Shown here in pieces: positions 33,974-46,449 of a stretch of 64,000 bases of DNA (position 1 is the stretch's first letter; every line of letters starts with the position of its first letter). A program made the translations under genes and the position numbers. The stretch spans positions 718,496-782,495 of the forward strand of contig CAJZBQ010000010.1 in assembly GCA_914767885.1 (NCBI GenBank), read 5' to 3'. The stretch is from Blepharisma stoltei. Lineage: Eukaryota; Ciliophora; Heterotrichea; Heterotrichida; Blepharismidae. The notes beneath the pieces were generated by a model. It was not told where the DNA came from. It saw nothing but the letters and a program-made list of their open reading frames with translations, and did not search any database.

Positions 33974-36900
33974 ATGCTACTTGTTCTTGTATTAATTCAA
34001 CTCATCTCTGCCTATGATGTTTACATAGTCCCACACTCACACTGCGACCTTGGCTGGCTGGACACCATAGATGGCTATTACAACTCTCATGTTGGCAAAA
34101 TACTTGACAACATCGTGACTGTTTTGCAAAAAGATGTGAGAAGAAAAATAGTGTGGTCTGAGACCTCATTCCTAAAGCAATGAATCAATAATAGTCCAAA
34201 ATCGAAAATAGATATTTTCAAAAGACTTGTTAAGGATGGGCAAATCGAATTTGTCGGAGGCGGGTATGTGCAGAATGATGAGGCCAACCCAGATTTCGAT
34301 ATGGTGATCAGGCAAATTAACATGGGTCACGAATACCTGAAGCAAGAGTTCAACGTGTCAAGGGTGCAGGTAGCTTGGCAAATTGACCCTTTTGGATACT
34401 CTGCCTTAACCCCGAGTATTTTCTCGAAATTCGGCTATGAGTATTTAGTAACAAATAGAATTGATGTGAATTTCAAAGAGCAGCTGTTTAAAGAAAAAAA
34501 TATTGAATTCATATGGGAAGGAGTCAATTTTGGTCATAATGAGTCTATTTTGCTTCACAATCTGTATGATCATTATATTTTTCCTGACTTTTTCCATCAT
34601 GACAACCCAAGACACTGCTTCACTTCAGACGATTTAAACCAAAATCTTCCTGACTGGTAAATTTTATTTAGCACTGGGCGTCTTTATGATTTAATTGAAA
34701 GAAGGAAAAAAGCTCATAGACATGATAATTTGATGATTTTGTATGGAGATGATTTTTATTATGTAAAAGAATGGGATTCTGAGATGAAATATAGGAGAAT
34801 TGAGGCAATCAGAGAATATATGAGCAAAAAATATCAGAATATCAATATAAAAATAGCCACTGCAAGCGAATATTTTGAAGCATTAAAAGCTCAAAAAATT
34901 GAGTTTTCCACATATAAAGCTGACCTTTTCCCATATGTGAATCAAAGATCATCAGGAGAGCCTGGAATATGGACAGGATATTACACAACAAGACCTCATT
35001 TAAAACAGAAAATTTTTGAGAATAATCAGCTTGCTAGAGCAGCTGAAATAGCACAGTCTTTAAGCCTTGGGACTAATTTTTATGCATGGGAATCAAGCCT
35101 TACTTTACATCATGATGCTATCACAGGAACATGTAGGCCTCATGTTGCTGATGATTATAAAAATCGGCTTGCTTTTGAAAGAAAAAATGAAATAAGAGCA
35201 ATAAAGGATGCGATTAAAGGGAAATTCACTGAAGTCAATGATAGTTTTGCATTGGCTTTACCATATAGAGTAGTTATTGTTTATAACCCGTTAAACTGGG
35301 AAAAGGCTAGCCTACTAAGTTTTGAGGTTGATAATGGCAAGTTTATACAAATAAAGGATTGAATGGGGAAAATTGTTGTTTCCCAGTCTGTTAAAAACCA
35401 AATGAATGATAAAAAGACAGTCTATATCAAACTAAAATTGCCTGCACTTTCATTTGTTACATTATTTATCAATGACTACACAGAGAAATGCCCTTTTTGT
35501 GACAGTGATTCTGAACAATCTACAGATAATTCTATATCTGACAAGTTTTTCACAATAAATTTTGACGATTCTGGACTGGTTGAAAGCATAGTAACGTCAA
35601 ATATCACTTATCAGCTGAGCCAAACATTTTGAACTTACTCAGGAAGAAGTGCTGGAGCGTATTTATTCCAACCCCCAGATTCTGGGAATCAAATAAAAGA
35701 TATGAAATTAGAAAAAATTGTGGTTTCCAAAGGAGAAGTATTAGAAACTATTGAAATCATATGAAAAAGATCCCAGAAAGCGCTGAATATAGACCACTAC
35801 TATCAAAAAATAATTCTATACGGAGAGCCAAGGTTCATTTGGAAATATGGACTTTATGCAACTAACAATGATGAAATACTAGTCAGGTTTTCAAGCAATG
35901 ATATAAACGGAGACAAATGGTTTCTTACCTCAAACTCAGGAGACTTAAGGGAGAGAAAATACTATCAAGAAAGCTCAAGTCGAAAAGGTTACAATATGTA
36001 TCCCATCCCAGGAGGTTTTGCTGTGAAAATGAAGCAGAGCTATTTAAAATTTTTCCCAAAATTCTCAGTCGGCGTTGCGATGGTAGACAATAGCTCTTTT
36101 GAGCTGCTTCTTCATCGAAAGCTTCAGCAAGACGATGGCTTTGGACTAGGCATGGGGGTGTCTGATGATACTTTTGTTCACTATCATTTTGAGGTAGATT
36201 TAGGTGATCTTACACACAAAAGTTATATGAAATCCTATTTAGAAGCTAAAACAGACGTTTATTCTTTTACTCTTGCTAACCATAACGATATCACAATTAC
36301 TGACGATATTTGGTCTGAAGGCGCAATTTTGAACTTTAATTGGAATAAACAAAGAATTTACTCCTTAGGATTCAACAGCTCTGACTTCTACCTTTCAAGT
36401 GTAGGGATGAAAAATGGCAAGCTATTTATGAGGGTTCTAAATCTGAAAGACTCCCATCAGAGTTTGCATGCAAGTGGATGGAAATTTTCAAATAAAAGCT
36501 TGTTTAATGGGAATTTGAATTTCAGCACTTACCCTTATCCATACAGAGCAAATAAGGAAATTTCTTTTATAAACAGAGCAGACACAGGAATGAAAAAGCT
36601 GCTTCCGAAAGCAGATGAGGAGTCTGATGGAGAAACGATGATGAATCCTTATGAGTTTGCAGCTTATTATGTTGAAAGCGTTGCAGCAGATGAGCAAGAA
36701 AACGAAAATAATACTAAAAGTGAATCAGATAATATAGAAGAAAGCGAAAGCGGTATAAAAAGTGAACCAGAAGATAGAAATCAAACTAATGGAAGCATAG
36801 AAAATATCGAAGAAAATAGCAATTCTGAAGAAAAAGATCCTGGTGAGGATGATCATAGTGAAAGCACTGGGAGCAAAAATCAAGAAGGAAACAAAAATGA

Positions 36901-37222
36901 AACTGATAAAAATCAAGAAGAGGATTTTAAAAACAGTCCTGAAGAAGAAAGCCGAAATAGTACTGATGAACACCAATCAGAAAATAAGAACGAAGAAATA
37001 AACAACGAAAATAACAAACAAATAAAAGAAAACGAAGAAAGAAATATGGCAGGAAATGAAACTCACTACATTATAGTAAACATCTCAGATGCTGATGAAG
37101 AAAAACTAGATGGTTCACAGATAATCGAGTTTTGCATACTCTTTGGCGTATCTATTGTGTTTTTAGCCAGCATCATTATCTATATTAGGAGAAAGAAACC
37201 TCGTATTATAAGAGTAATATAA
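33974..37222 (+). CDS. Class II alpha-mannosidase (GH38), membrane-anchored, tandem copy 1
   Basis: 33974-34656 plus 34672-37222, 1077 residues. Signal peptide MLLVLVLIQLISAYD, then the GH38 start VYIVPHSHCDLGW (zinc His/Asp), nucleophile region WQIDPFGYSALTP and zinc-site LHHDAITGT. TGA is Trp at four sites where copy 2 or the family has Trp (KQWINN, KDWMG, TFWTY, IIWKR). The C-terminus has a long Glu/Asn/Ser-rich acidic stretch and a transmembrane helix (IEFCILFGVSIVFLASIIIYI) before a basic tail. Family members trim alpha-mannose from N-glycans in the Golgi, lysosome or vacuole. Compared with copy 2, it has Leu for Pro in HSHCDPGW and Tyr for His in DPFGHS, so its activity may be altered. 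Confidence 0.9.
34657..34671 (+). other. 15-nt intron
   Basis: GTAAATTTTATTTAG. It contains the only TAA in frame at this point, and removal restores the GH38 frame. It lies at the same codon as the intron of copy 2. Confidence 0.9.
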
Positions 37223-37549
37223 AATTAAACCATAAATATGCATGACAGCGGCTGTATATTGTATAAAGAATCGTTTTCAGGAATATTTTCATAATAATTT
37301 TTAAAAGCATAAGGTCTGCGAGCTTAAATGCATATCAAATCTGATATAGTCCCAATCGAAATAACTCAAAACCCTCATTGTATATTAGCAGTCAGTTAAT
37401 GCCTCATCTAGAGATGGAAATCACCGTCTGGATTTCTCCAAATTTATGATCTTATCTAAAAAATAAAAAAACTGCTTCAAGAACCCACAAATTCTTTTTT
37501 AAAATCACTTCCGCATTAAATTAAACTTCTATAGTGGAATAAATAATAA

Positions 37550-40510
37550 ATGTGGGCTTTTCTCCTGCTTCTTACTGTTTGCTCCAGTATTGAAGTATAC
37601 ATTGTCCCACACTCACATTGTGATCCTGGGTGGATTGAAACAGTGAAATGGTATTATGACCGACAAGCTCGAAGCATACTGAATAACATTGTAGTCATCT
37701 TGCAAAAAGATCCAAGAAGAAAAATAGTGTGGTCCGAAACATCTTTCTTGAAGATATGGATGGAAGAGATAACAGATGCCAAGAAGGACCTTTTCAGACA
37801 GTTCGTGAAAAATGGACAAATCGAGTTTGTGGGAGGCGGGTTTGTCCAAAATGATGAAGCCAACCCAGATTTTGAAATGGTCATAAGGCAATTAGAAACT
37901 GGCCATCAATATCTCAACCAGGAATTTGGCATTAACAGAGTTAAGGTCGGCTGGCAAATAGATCCGTTTGGCCACTCTGCCCTGACACCAAGTCTATGGT
38001 CGAAATTTGGCTATGAGTACTTGGTGACTAACAGAATCAACATCCTGATGAGAGATGAGCTTGTGAGAGAAGGAAACATTGAATTCTTATGGGAAGGCGT
38101 CAATTTTGGGTATAACGAGTCTATTTTCACTCACAATTTATATGACCATTATGACCCTCCTCCAATGCTGCACCCTTACAAAAATCACTGTTTTACTAAG
38201 AACAACCTCAGTGACGAGCTTCTCAGCAGATGGTAAGATATATTTAGTATGAAGCTTTTGAATGAACTAGCCAAGACAAGGAGATCAGCCTACAAGCATG
38301 ATAAACTTATGCTTCTCTATGGAGACGATTTCTATTATATGAACTCTGACGAGGCTGAAAAGCTTTATCAAAGAATTGAGGCATTAAGAGATTATGCAGA
38401 AAGGTCAAATGAATACCCAGGACTGAAGATAAAAATCGCTACTGCCAGTGAATATTTCGAAGCAGTCAAATCAACAAGTCCTAAGCTGTCAGTGTACAAA
38501 GGAGATTTATTGCCTTATGTGAACTTCAGAGCTGGGAGAGAGCCTGCGCATTGGACTGGTTATTACACAACGAGGCCTCACTTAAAACAGACTATTTATT
38601 ATACACATAAACTAGTTAGGGCTACAGAAATAGTTTTGGCACTGAGCAAAGGAGCTTCTTTTTTCGCTGGAGAATCCAGTTTAGCTTTGCATCATGATGC
38701 TATCACAGGGACTTGCAGACCACAAGTGGTTGAGGACTATACAGAGCGTTGTATAGAAGAGCAGAAAAAAGCTATCAGTGCCATTAATGACGCTATACAA
38801 GACCGATTTTCAAGTGCAGAGACAAGTTTTGAATTAGCGATTCCTTATAGAGTTCTGATTGTTTATAACCCACTTAACTGGGCAAAAACAAATCTCTTTA
38901 GCCTGGAAGCTGATGAGAATGTTTTTATCCAAATAAAAAATTGGCAAGGAGAATACGTTTCTTCTCAGTCAGTAAAAAGCATCCTTGGGAATAAGAAAAC
39001 AGTCTATGCAAAGATCGAAGTCCCAGCGCTTTCATTTGTCACGCTATTTGTCAACGAATATACAGAAAGCTGTGAACATTGTGACAAGAGTTCAGAACAG
39101 CAAGAAAATGGCAAGACTATAAGTGACAAGCATTTCATAATAAACCTTAATGACTTTGGAATGGTCCAAAACATCAAAAAATCAGGCAAAAAATACGACT
39201 TAAAGCAGACCTTCTGGACTTACTACGGGTCTCGAGGAGGAGCTTACATTTTCCACCCCACGAATAATGGTAATGAAATCAATGATCTCAGCCTAGACAA
39301 AATCATAGTCTCCAAAGGGCCTTTACTAGAAACTGTAGAGGTGGTATGGAGAAGAGAAAGAAAGACTTGGGATGCTGACTATTACTATCAAAAAATAATT
39401 TTATATGGAGAACCCCGATTTATTTGGAAATTTGGGCTTTTCGCTACCAGTAATGAAGAAATTCTTGTAAGGTTTTCAAGTGACAATATAACTGGCGATA
39501 AGTGGCTATTGACCTCAAACTCAGGAGACCTGAGAGAAAGGAAGTATTTCCAAGAAACTGCAAGCAAAAAAGGATCGAATATGTACCCAGTCCCAGGTGG
39601 CTTTGCTGTCGATATGGGCAAAGAGTATTTAAAAATTTTCCCCAAGTTTTCTAATGGAGTAGCTATGGTCGACAATTCCTCTTTTGAGCTCCTTCTTCAC
39701 AGACATCTAGGCCAAGACGATAACTTTGGGCTTGCTTATGGGGTTGATGACTATATGTTCCTTCATTACCACTTTGAAGTCGAACTAGGCGAACTCACAC
39801 ACAGAAGCTATTGGAAATCCTACCTAGAAGCCAAAGCTGATATCTATGCTTTTCCCCTCATAAACTTCGATGAGTTCTCGATATCAGGAGAAGCTTGGTC
39901 TAGCGGTGTCCAAATTAACCAAACTTGGGACAAAGAAACCATCTACTCTTTAGGCTTCAACCATTCAGATATTTATCTATCAAGCGCTGTAATTAAAAAC
40001 AGTCAGCTGGTTATGAGAGTGATGAACCTTAAGGACGCAGCCCAAAGCTTGTATGTCAAAGGTTTCCAGTTTATGAAGAAAAAGCTGTTTGATGGCTTTT
40101 TAGATGCATCGTCTGTTCAGGTCTCGTGGAAAAGAGGCAAAGAGTTTGAGTACAGCCAGAAGCCAGACACAAGCATGCCGAAATCCTTACCTAGAAGCGA
40201 TGAAGACTCAAAGAAAGGCAAGGCTATGCTTCATCCTTTTGAGTTTTCAACTTTTAACGTGAAAATTGTGCCAGCTGGAGAAGAGCAAGAAGAGGGTAAT
40301 GAAGAAGAAGTCATTGAAGAAACAGAGGGCGAGCTTGAGAAGACAGAAGGAGATACTCCATTAGTGACAGAGAGGCCAGGAGTTTCGCAAGCAAGCTTTG
40401 ATGATATTCAAAGACTAGAATACGCTATCGTGTTTTCGCTGACTGGAATTGCTTTGATCAGCATTATTTTGCATTTTAAATCTAAAGGGAAAAGGAAAGG
40501 AATCGATTAA
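37550..40510 (+). CDS. Class II alpha-mannosidase (GH38), membrane-anchored, tandem copy 2
   Basis: 37550-38232 plus 38248-40510, 981 residues. Signal peptide MWAFLLLLTVCSS, then VYIVPHSHCDPGWIE, VWSETSFLK, FVGGGFVQNDEANP, WQIDPFGHSALTPS (nucleophile Asp) and ALHHDAITGTCRP. All residues expected of an active zinc-dependent GH38 enzyme are visible. C-terminal acidic stretch (EEQEEGNEEEVIEETEGE), one transmembrane helix and a short KRK tail, so a type I membrane protein of the secretory or endolysosomal system. It uses TGG where copy 1 uses TGA. GC content is slightly higher than copy 1, consistent with stronger codon selection. Confidence 0.93.
38233..38247 (+). other. 15-nt intron
   Basis: GTAAGATATATTTAG at the same codon as the intron of the neighbouring paralogue; it contains the in-frame TAA. 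Confidence 0.92.
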
Positions 40511-40838
40511 TATTAAGCTTTTAGTTAAGAAAATTATAAAAGTCATTCATTTTTTTCTATCCAAGAGAGTCTCTGGGTATCTACGTATCAGAGATAGCTC
40601 TATACTTTAAATTATTTAAAGCGCATATAGAATTCTTTTATGGCAAACTTTCTGGTTTTCTTTTATTTTAATAATAAAACTTTAGCATAACTGCTTCCTT
40701 TTAAACTCTTTTTATTCTTATTTCTATCTACTAAGTCAAAGATAGATTCAGAATCGAGATAATTAAATAAATTATGTAACACCTAATACCCTTACATTAT
40801 TTCTACCTGGATTCAAAAATTCTCAGCCAAATTCCTCA
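40511..40838. other. Intergenic, convergent genes
   Basis: AT-rich 3' flank between convergent genes. Nothing recognised. Confidence 0.5.
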
Positions 40839-41213
40839 TTAGTTTTCTTCACTTGCGTTTTCTGTCGCTTCTTCTATCTTGATCAGGTTTGGCGAGCCTA
40901 TAGTAAAGCCATCTCCGTCCTCAGACTTCAGCCTTTTCTTCCTCTCCAGCAAATAGTTGTCTAGTGGTGACGTCATTTCGTCTAGCATGTTTCTTGGCGG
41001 TATATAAACTTCCCCAGGTTTTTGCCTTTGCTTTGCCAGCCTGATGAATTCACTCTGGATTTCCTCGAGATTGGAAGCTGGATCGTGCTTGCTAAGGATC
41101 CGCATAATGGCTGGGTCGTTTTTCTCCACCATTTCCTTCAAGATTTCTTCTTCGTGCATGGATATTGCTCTGGAGTTGTAAAGACCAGCTATGACAGAAT
41201 ATGCGTACTCCAT
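40839..41213 (-). CDS. Hypothetical 124-residue protein
   Basis: Intact frame, ATG to TAA, without internal TGA. Mostly helical and charged (EEEILKEMVEKNDPAIMRIL, SEFIRLAKQRQKPGEVYIPP), with an acidic tail. The PxxYIPPRNML segment looks ordered, but I recognise no family. It lies 30 bp downstream of the polycystin gene's stop, on the same strand. Confidence 0.65.
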   Translation of the reverse strand: MEYAYSVIAGLYNSRAISMHEEEILKEMVEKNDPAIMRILSKHDPASNLEEIQSEFIRLAKQRQKPGEVYIPPRNMLDEMTSPLDNYLLERKKRLKSEDGDGFTIGSPNLIKIEEATENASEEN

Positions 41214-41242
41214 AATTTAATATAAAATTATAATCTTATTAT

Positions 41243-44200
41243 TTATGCTCTCATCAGTTTTTCGCATTTTTCTCTTAGTTTCTTTGCTTTTTCTTTTAAC
41301 TCCCCCCCCTCCGTGAGTGAACAAAACCATTAGAAAAATCGCCATTTCTTGCCAAAAAAAAAACCCACCCTCCGTGAGTTAACAAAAATTTTTTAATAGA
41401 AAAAATTTTTTATGGAAAAAAATTTGATATATAAATGATAATTAGTATAATGAAATCTAGAGCTGATTCTGTTTAATTTTAAACGAATTGCTTTTTAAAA
41501 CATAAATTTTATAAATTAAATTAAGATTTGCTTTCCAATTTTTGCAAATTAGGATTTTTTTAAATTTCGAAAAAAATATATTTTTTATAAAATTTAAATA
41601 TAAATTATTTTAAAAACAAAAATTAATCCCCCTCCGTGAGTGAACAAAATTTTTTGATCACTCACGGAGGGGGGAGTAAGTATTTATTCTGTTTCTTGTA
41701 ATTTTTTAAGTCTTCTTCGAGGTGGACGTTATAATTTTTCAAATTTTTGATTTCCCCCTTTGTTTCGTCTACCCTTTCACTTGAAGTCTGTGCTGCATTG
41801 TTCTCTGCTTGGAAAACAGCGCACTCATAGAGTTTATCGTATAATTTGGAGTCCAGAAGGCTTGTTATTGTAGCATCGCTGTCGTCTAAAGCGAAGACAT
41901 TATTATCCCTTTCTTCAAGAAGCAGATAAGCTATAATCTCTGCTTCAATTCTATTGGACTGGTTTAGGTATAATGCGATTTTGGCTTTTTCATTCTTAGA
42001 CATGCTTATCCATAGCAGCATTCTTTTGTCGCTTTCAAGCCATTCTTGTTTCAATAAATACGCAATAGGATCCCTTGCTGACTTGTAGGCTTTTACAATA
42101 TATTTGATATCTCCAATCCATTTTTTTGCAAATGCCCTTTTGTCTTTGTCTTCAAGGGATACCCATACATGTCTTTGAATTGTTGGGCTTCATTCTTCTG
42201 CATCACTGCTAAACCTCGTCCGATCAAAAACTGCAGCATTCCATACCAGCACACGCTCTTCATTCTGGAAGGACTCTTCTCCCATTCACATGGTCAGCTT
42301 ATCTCTTGGAGGAGTTATGTCCCACAGCTGCATTTGCCGATTAGAAAGTTCAGAAGACTCTGGAGGTTCGAGACCTTCTTGGATGGCTTTTTCGATTTTT
42401 CGCCTTAAATAATCGTTATGCAAAATGGACAACTGTCTCCAGATTTTGAGCTTTCCCAGCGCATCTTCTTGCAGTCATTGATTCTCTTCGACAAACACAA
42501 CTTCTTGGAGCATGGCTGGCAGAACGACTTTTTCTGCAGATACGTTCTCTTCTTTGAGGTTGGGGAGGTTGATCTTGCCGTTGCTCTTTTCTAATAAACT
42601 TTCTTCCAAAACCCTTATTCACGCATTCACAGTATAGTTCACAGGCTTGACTGTTTCTATTTCATAGTCTAGATTCTCAGAAGTCTTTGGTAGCTCTCCT
42701 TCAGAAGGGGTGTCTTGGCTGTCCTTTTCTTTGGCTTTATCGTCACCGGCATCCTCCCATTCCATTAGTTCTTTTCTCTGTCACTTAGCTTTGAGTATGA
42801 GAATTATTTTTTTGAAAAATCCAATTTGTTGCATTTTTCTGCTATCTTTTCCAGTGTTATAGTGGGCATAAATAATTGCTATAAAAATATTTAGCAGCAA
42901 CAAATTAAAGATGATGCTAAGTGTGAGAAACCATAGCATCCCTATTTTTCCATCAGCTGATATAATCTGATTAACACTAAACTGTCCTACAAGCACGCTG
43001 AATGTAGAAAAAAGGGAATAGTTGAATAAACGGAAATTTGTGATGGCTTGACCGAAAATTAAATACCCCATTATTGTGTAGCCTATGATCACGATGAAGA
43101 ACATCAATATAAAAAAGATTAGATCAAGCTTGGCAGAACTCAAGATGTCGGTCAAGAGCGATAGCTGCTTGCTGAACTCAAAGTATTCGAGAAATCTGAG
43201 AAATATGATCAAGCAGTTGAAGCAAGTAATAATTTCATATTGAGTATACAAATCACTAATCTCGCTAAATTCCCCAATTGAGTTTTCCCAATCATCCCCA
43301 ATTTTATAATTTCTGACAAAATCATTAGACATCAGTGTTGCAAGAAAGGCTAATTGAATAACTGATAAAATCACAGAGATGAGCTGAAGAAGTTTAAACA
43401 TGTCCATCTTCAAAAATATTATCAAAGACTGGAAAAGCTGCTTGACTGTAAAAATAATTCACACAAGCCCTCTCCTGATCTTTTTCCCAAAACTTGAAAA
43501 TATAATCCCCATTCCTGCCTTATTTTCTTCATTATTATTGCCTTTGAGTTTATTTAGCACGTCTCTGACTGCTTTTTTCCCTCTGAGAATCCTTTTTCTT
43601 TCTCCAGCTAACTTCCTCATGATTTTAAGTCATTCATAGCCAAACTGGCAAATAAAATAAATTATGAATAAGAGGAAAATGACATCAAGCACAGCTCTGA
43701 TCTGAAATTGCTGAGTATAAACATCCAGCTCAACAGTTTTTGAAGAAAGGCTTGGTGAGATCTTCCCAGAAACATCAAGAGTAAAAGATATATAAGCATA
43801 AACAAACATGTTCATGTTTATGTTGTAAGTGATTCATTCAAGGGCAAATACATTTGTTTCATTTCCTACAAAGCCATCTGCCTTTGAATTTATAAATGCT
43901 TGCTGGATATCTTGCGAATTGAAAAGTTCGTAGGTACATCCGCCTTCTTTTTTAAAAGTCTCTTTTGTCCCAGAACTAATATATCTGAATTTAGTTAGAG
44001 TCGATAGTCCTTGAAGGTTCTCATGATTATATTCTGGAGGATAGCTTGTGGCATTTTTTATCACAGAGTTTGAAAAAGAATTATCATTTTTATCGAGCTT
44101 GTACCGATTCATCGTAACACGAACCTTTGGGCTCGTCAAAAAATGATTTTGGACGGCTACAGTTTGCGATTCTATGTAAGGGACCATTATTTGCTGCAAA

Positions 44201-46449
44201 AACTCATATGCAGACTCAGCATTATTAATATCATAAAAAGTGACATTGGTGCTACTATATACAAATTTAGGCACTGCTAAAGAGTCAGCAACTAGCGAGT
44301 TCAGAGCAAAAGATTCTTCAATCCTCAGCCTATATTTGGCTGCAATCACATAAATTATGATAAAAATTATATACAAAATCATTTCGACAAAGAGTTTGAA
44401 ATTGTAATTTACTTCATTTTCCCTTACTTTCTTCAAGATTTCGTTTTTCGCCTTTTCTTGCTCCATTGTCCTAATCGTATTTTTTAGCTTGAGTGATAGC
44501 TGCTCTCTAGTCAATAAGGAAGAGCCTGCCCCTCTAAGTGCAAGTTGGAGCTGCCCAAAGTTGTATTTTACTATGCTAAAGATATTTTGCTGGCTTTGAA
44601 GTAAAATTGTGTTTTCAAGCCTCCTCATGCGATCATTTATTTCTTCTTGTTCCTGGGCGTTTGTGGTAGATTTCACTGAAAGAGTCTGATATTCAATGGC
44701 ATCTTCTTCTAAGGTGTTTTTTATTCTGAGTAGTAAAAAATTCAGAAGAATCTCAATAAAAGCATTGCTGTCTTCAGTCAGCATGCGAGCTCTGGCTTCA
44801 AGGAGCAGCTGAGACCTACTCCTTAGTTCTGTGTACACACTCAGAACAATGGCAAGGAATGTATTTAAAATGATAAAATAAAAAAGCGAAATAAAAACAA
44901 TATAAAATACCCCTGCAATACTATAGTTGCCTACCGTCATTTCATCAATTATTTCTATCGCAAGCAGCGCTGACCAAAGAGATGACATTGCAGTGCCGAA
45001 CGTCGAAAAGGAATTTGTCGTTAATCCAAACCCTACAAATGCTGAAAGCGAAAAAGCAATAATAAGGAGGATTGTAATAAACCCAAAATTCATGATATCG
45101 TTCTTTGCCATGTTGATGGTATCGAAAAGCACCCCAAAGGATGGGAACTTAGACTTTAAAATGACCAGAACCCTGAAAATGATCAAAAGAGTAGCCACTG
45201 CGGTAACTCTTATCAGAATCTTAAAATTTTGGCAATAAACCACGAAGTCGCTGAACTGACTTTCAGAATCTATGGGGATTTGCAATTTACCAATATTCCC
45301 GATCACGTTTTGAAGAAATAGGGAGATAGAGGTAATAACTAGCAGTAGTGTAACTATTTCCAAATACTCATGCCAAGCTATATCTAGTTTCAGCTTTGTC
45401 CAAAGCGTTGTGCAGATCCTTATAATACTTTGAACGAATTTGTAAATCTGCAAGAGAAAACCAGCAATATAAATAAGTCCTAAAATGACCACAATTTTTG
45501 ATTCAGGAGTCCAACTTTCATAAGCTTCAGGGAAAATCCCAACGGAGTCGCTGGTGCACGAAAAACTCCCTGAGCTGGTTCGCTCAATTGTTTGATAATA
45601 ATACAACGTGGTCATCATATTTGAATTTTGAACTAACAGTTCTGCGGTGATGCTCACAAAATAGTCTGGGCTCAGTCAAATCGGCTTCATTACTCTTCAT
45701 CTCACCAAAGCATCCTGCAAGGTTAGGTTACAAAAAAGCTCGAAATAGGCACCTGCTTCTCTGAAGCCTCCTCCACTGGAATAGTTAAAAATCCCTAAAT
45801 CATTTTTCTCTTCGCCGTCAGAATTGGAGTCTCCAGCTCCCAAATCAGGGTCTTTTCTGACCCATCTGACAGCTTCTTCATATTCAGAAAAAGGATTCTC
45901 TTTTAGGATCGCTCTTTTAAGGGAAAGCCTGAGCCCGACCACATAATTATATTTGTTTATAAATTCGTTAGTAAAGGCACCAGGGAACAGGACTCTCCTG
46001 TAATATGTGTCTAAGTCAGTCAGCGACTCAATGTCATTGAAATATTTGTTTGGGTTGCCGGCTCACACGGTATTTTCGAAAAAATCAATAATTGTGAGAC
46101 TTACTGGGGAGGACTTGTCGACTCTGTTGATAAAGATGCTCAAAACTATGAAAATTAGGGAAACGATAACTGATATGTAAACACCTTTCACGTTTACAGG
46201 AGTTGCTTCTAGGGACCTCTCAAGGTCTTTTTCCACGACGGAAAGCTTTTTTTCAATTGCTTCAAGCTCTTGATCAACAAGTTCAATATCGTCAATAGTC
46301 AGTTGTCCTTTTTGCCTGCTTATGCTTTCGAGATCTTTTTGCCGCTTTTTTAAGGAAGATGTCATGTTTAGTATGGGCTTTGTGTCTGTTTCGCCAGCTT
46401 CGGCATCCTTCTCAATGAAACTTGAACTCTCCATAACCCTGTCTTCCAT
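41243..46449 (-). CDS. Polycystin-like channel with two 6-TM units, split by a MITE/IES
   Basis: 1608 residues from the ATG at 46449, joining 41679-46449 with 41243-41298, with TGA read as Trp at about nine positions. Unit 1: a TM near residues 89-108 (VYISVIVSLIFIVLSIF), an extracellular polycystin-type domain, then a TM bundle to VFISLFYFIILNTFLAIVLSVY. Unit 2: TM near 682-704 (LFVEMILYIIFIIIYVIAA), a second extracellular domain (DINNAESAYEFLQQIMVPYI, KEGGCTYEL), further TMs and the pore-like FSTFSVLVGQFSVNQI and LLLLNIFIAIIYAHY. The unit 2 pore aligns with the PKD2 FSTF..ILGD region, with Asp replaced by Gln. The tail is a 400-residue Trp-rich cytosolic domain with a terminal coiled coil. 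Probably a ciliary or cortical cation channel. Confidence 0.82.
41297..41678. mobile_element. MITE-type IES in the channel gene (380 bp removed)
   Basis: TA at 41297-41298 and 41677-41678, full terminal repeats CTCCCCCCCCTCCGTGAGTG / CACTCACGGAGGGGGGAG and an internal CCGTGAGTTAAC copy. Removal joins KKQNKYL to KEKAKKLREK and adds the last 18 residues of the coiled coil. Confidence 0.93.

Noticed and set aside
34181-35634. Several short separate genes in the first mannosidase
   Set aside because: The breaks are TGA codons at conserved Trp positions and one 15-nt intron; a single GH38 gene explains all of them.
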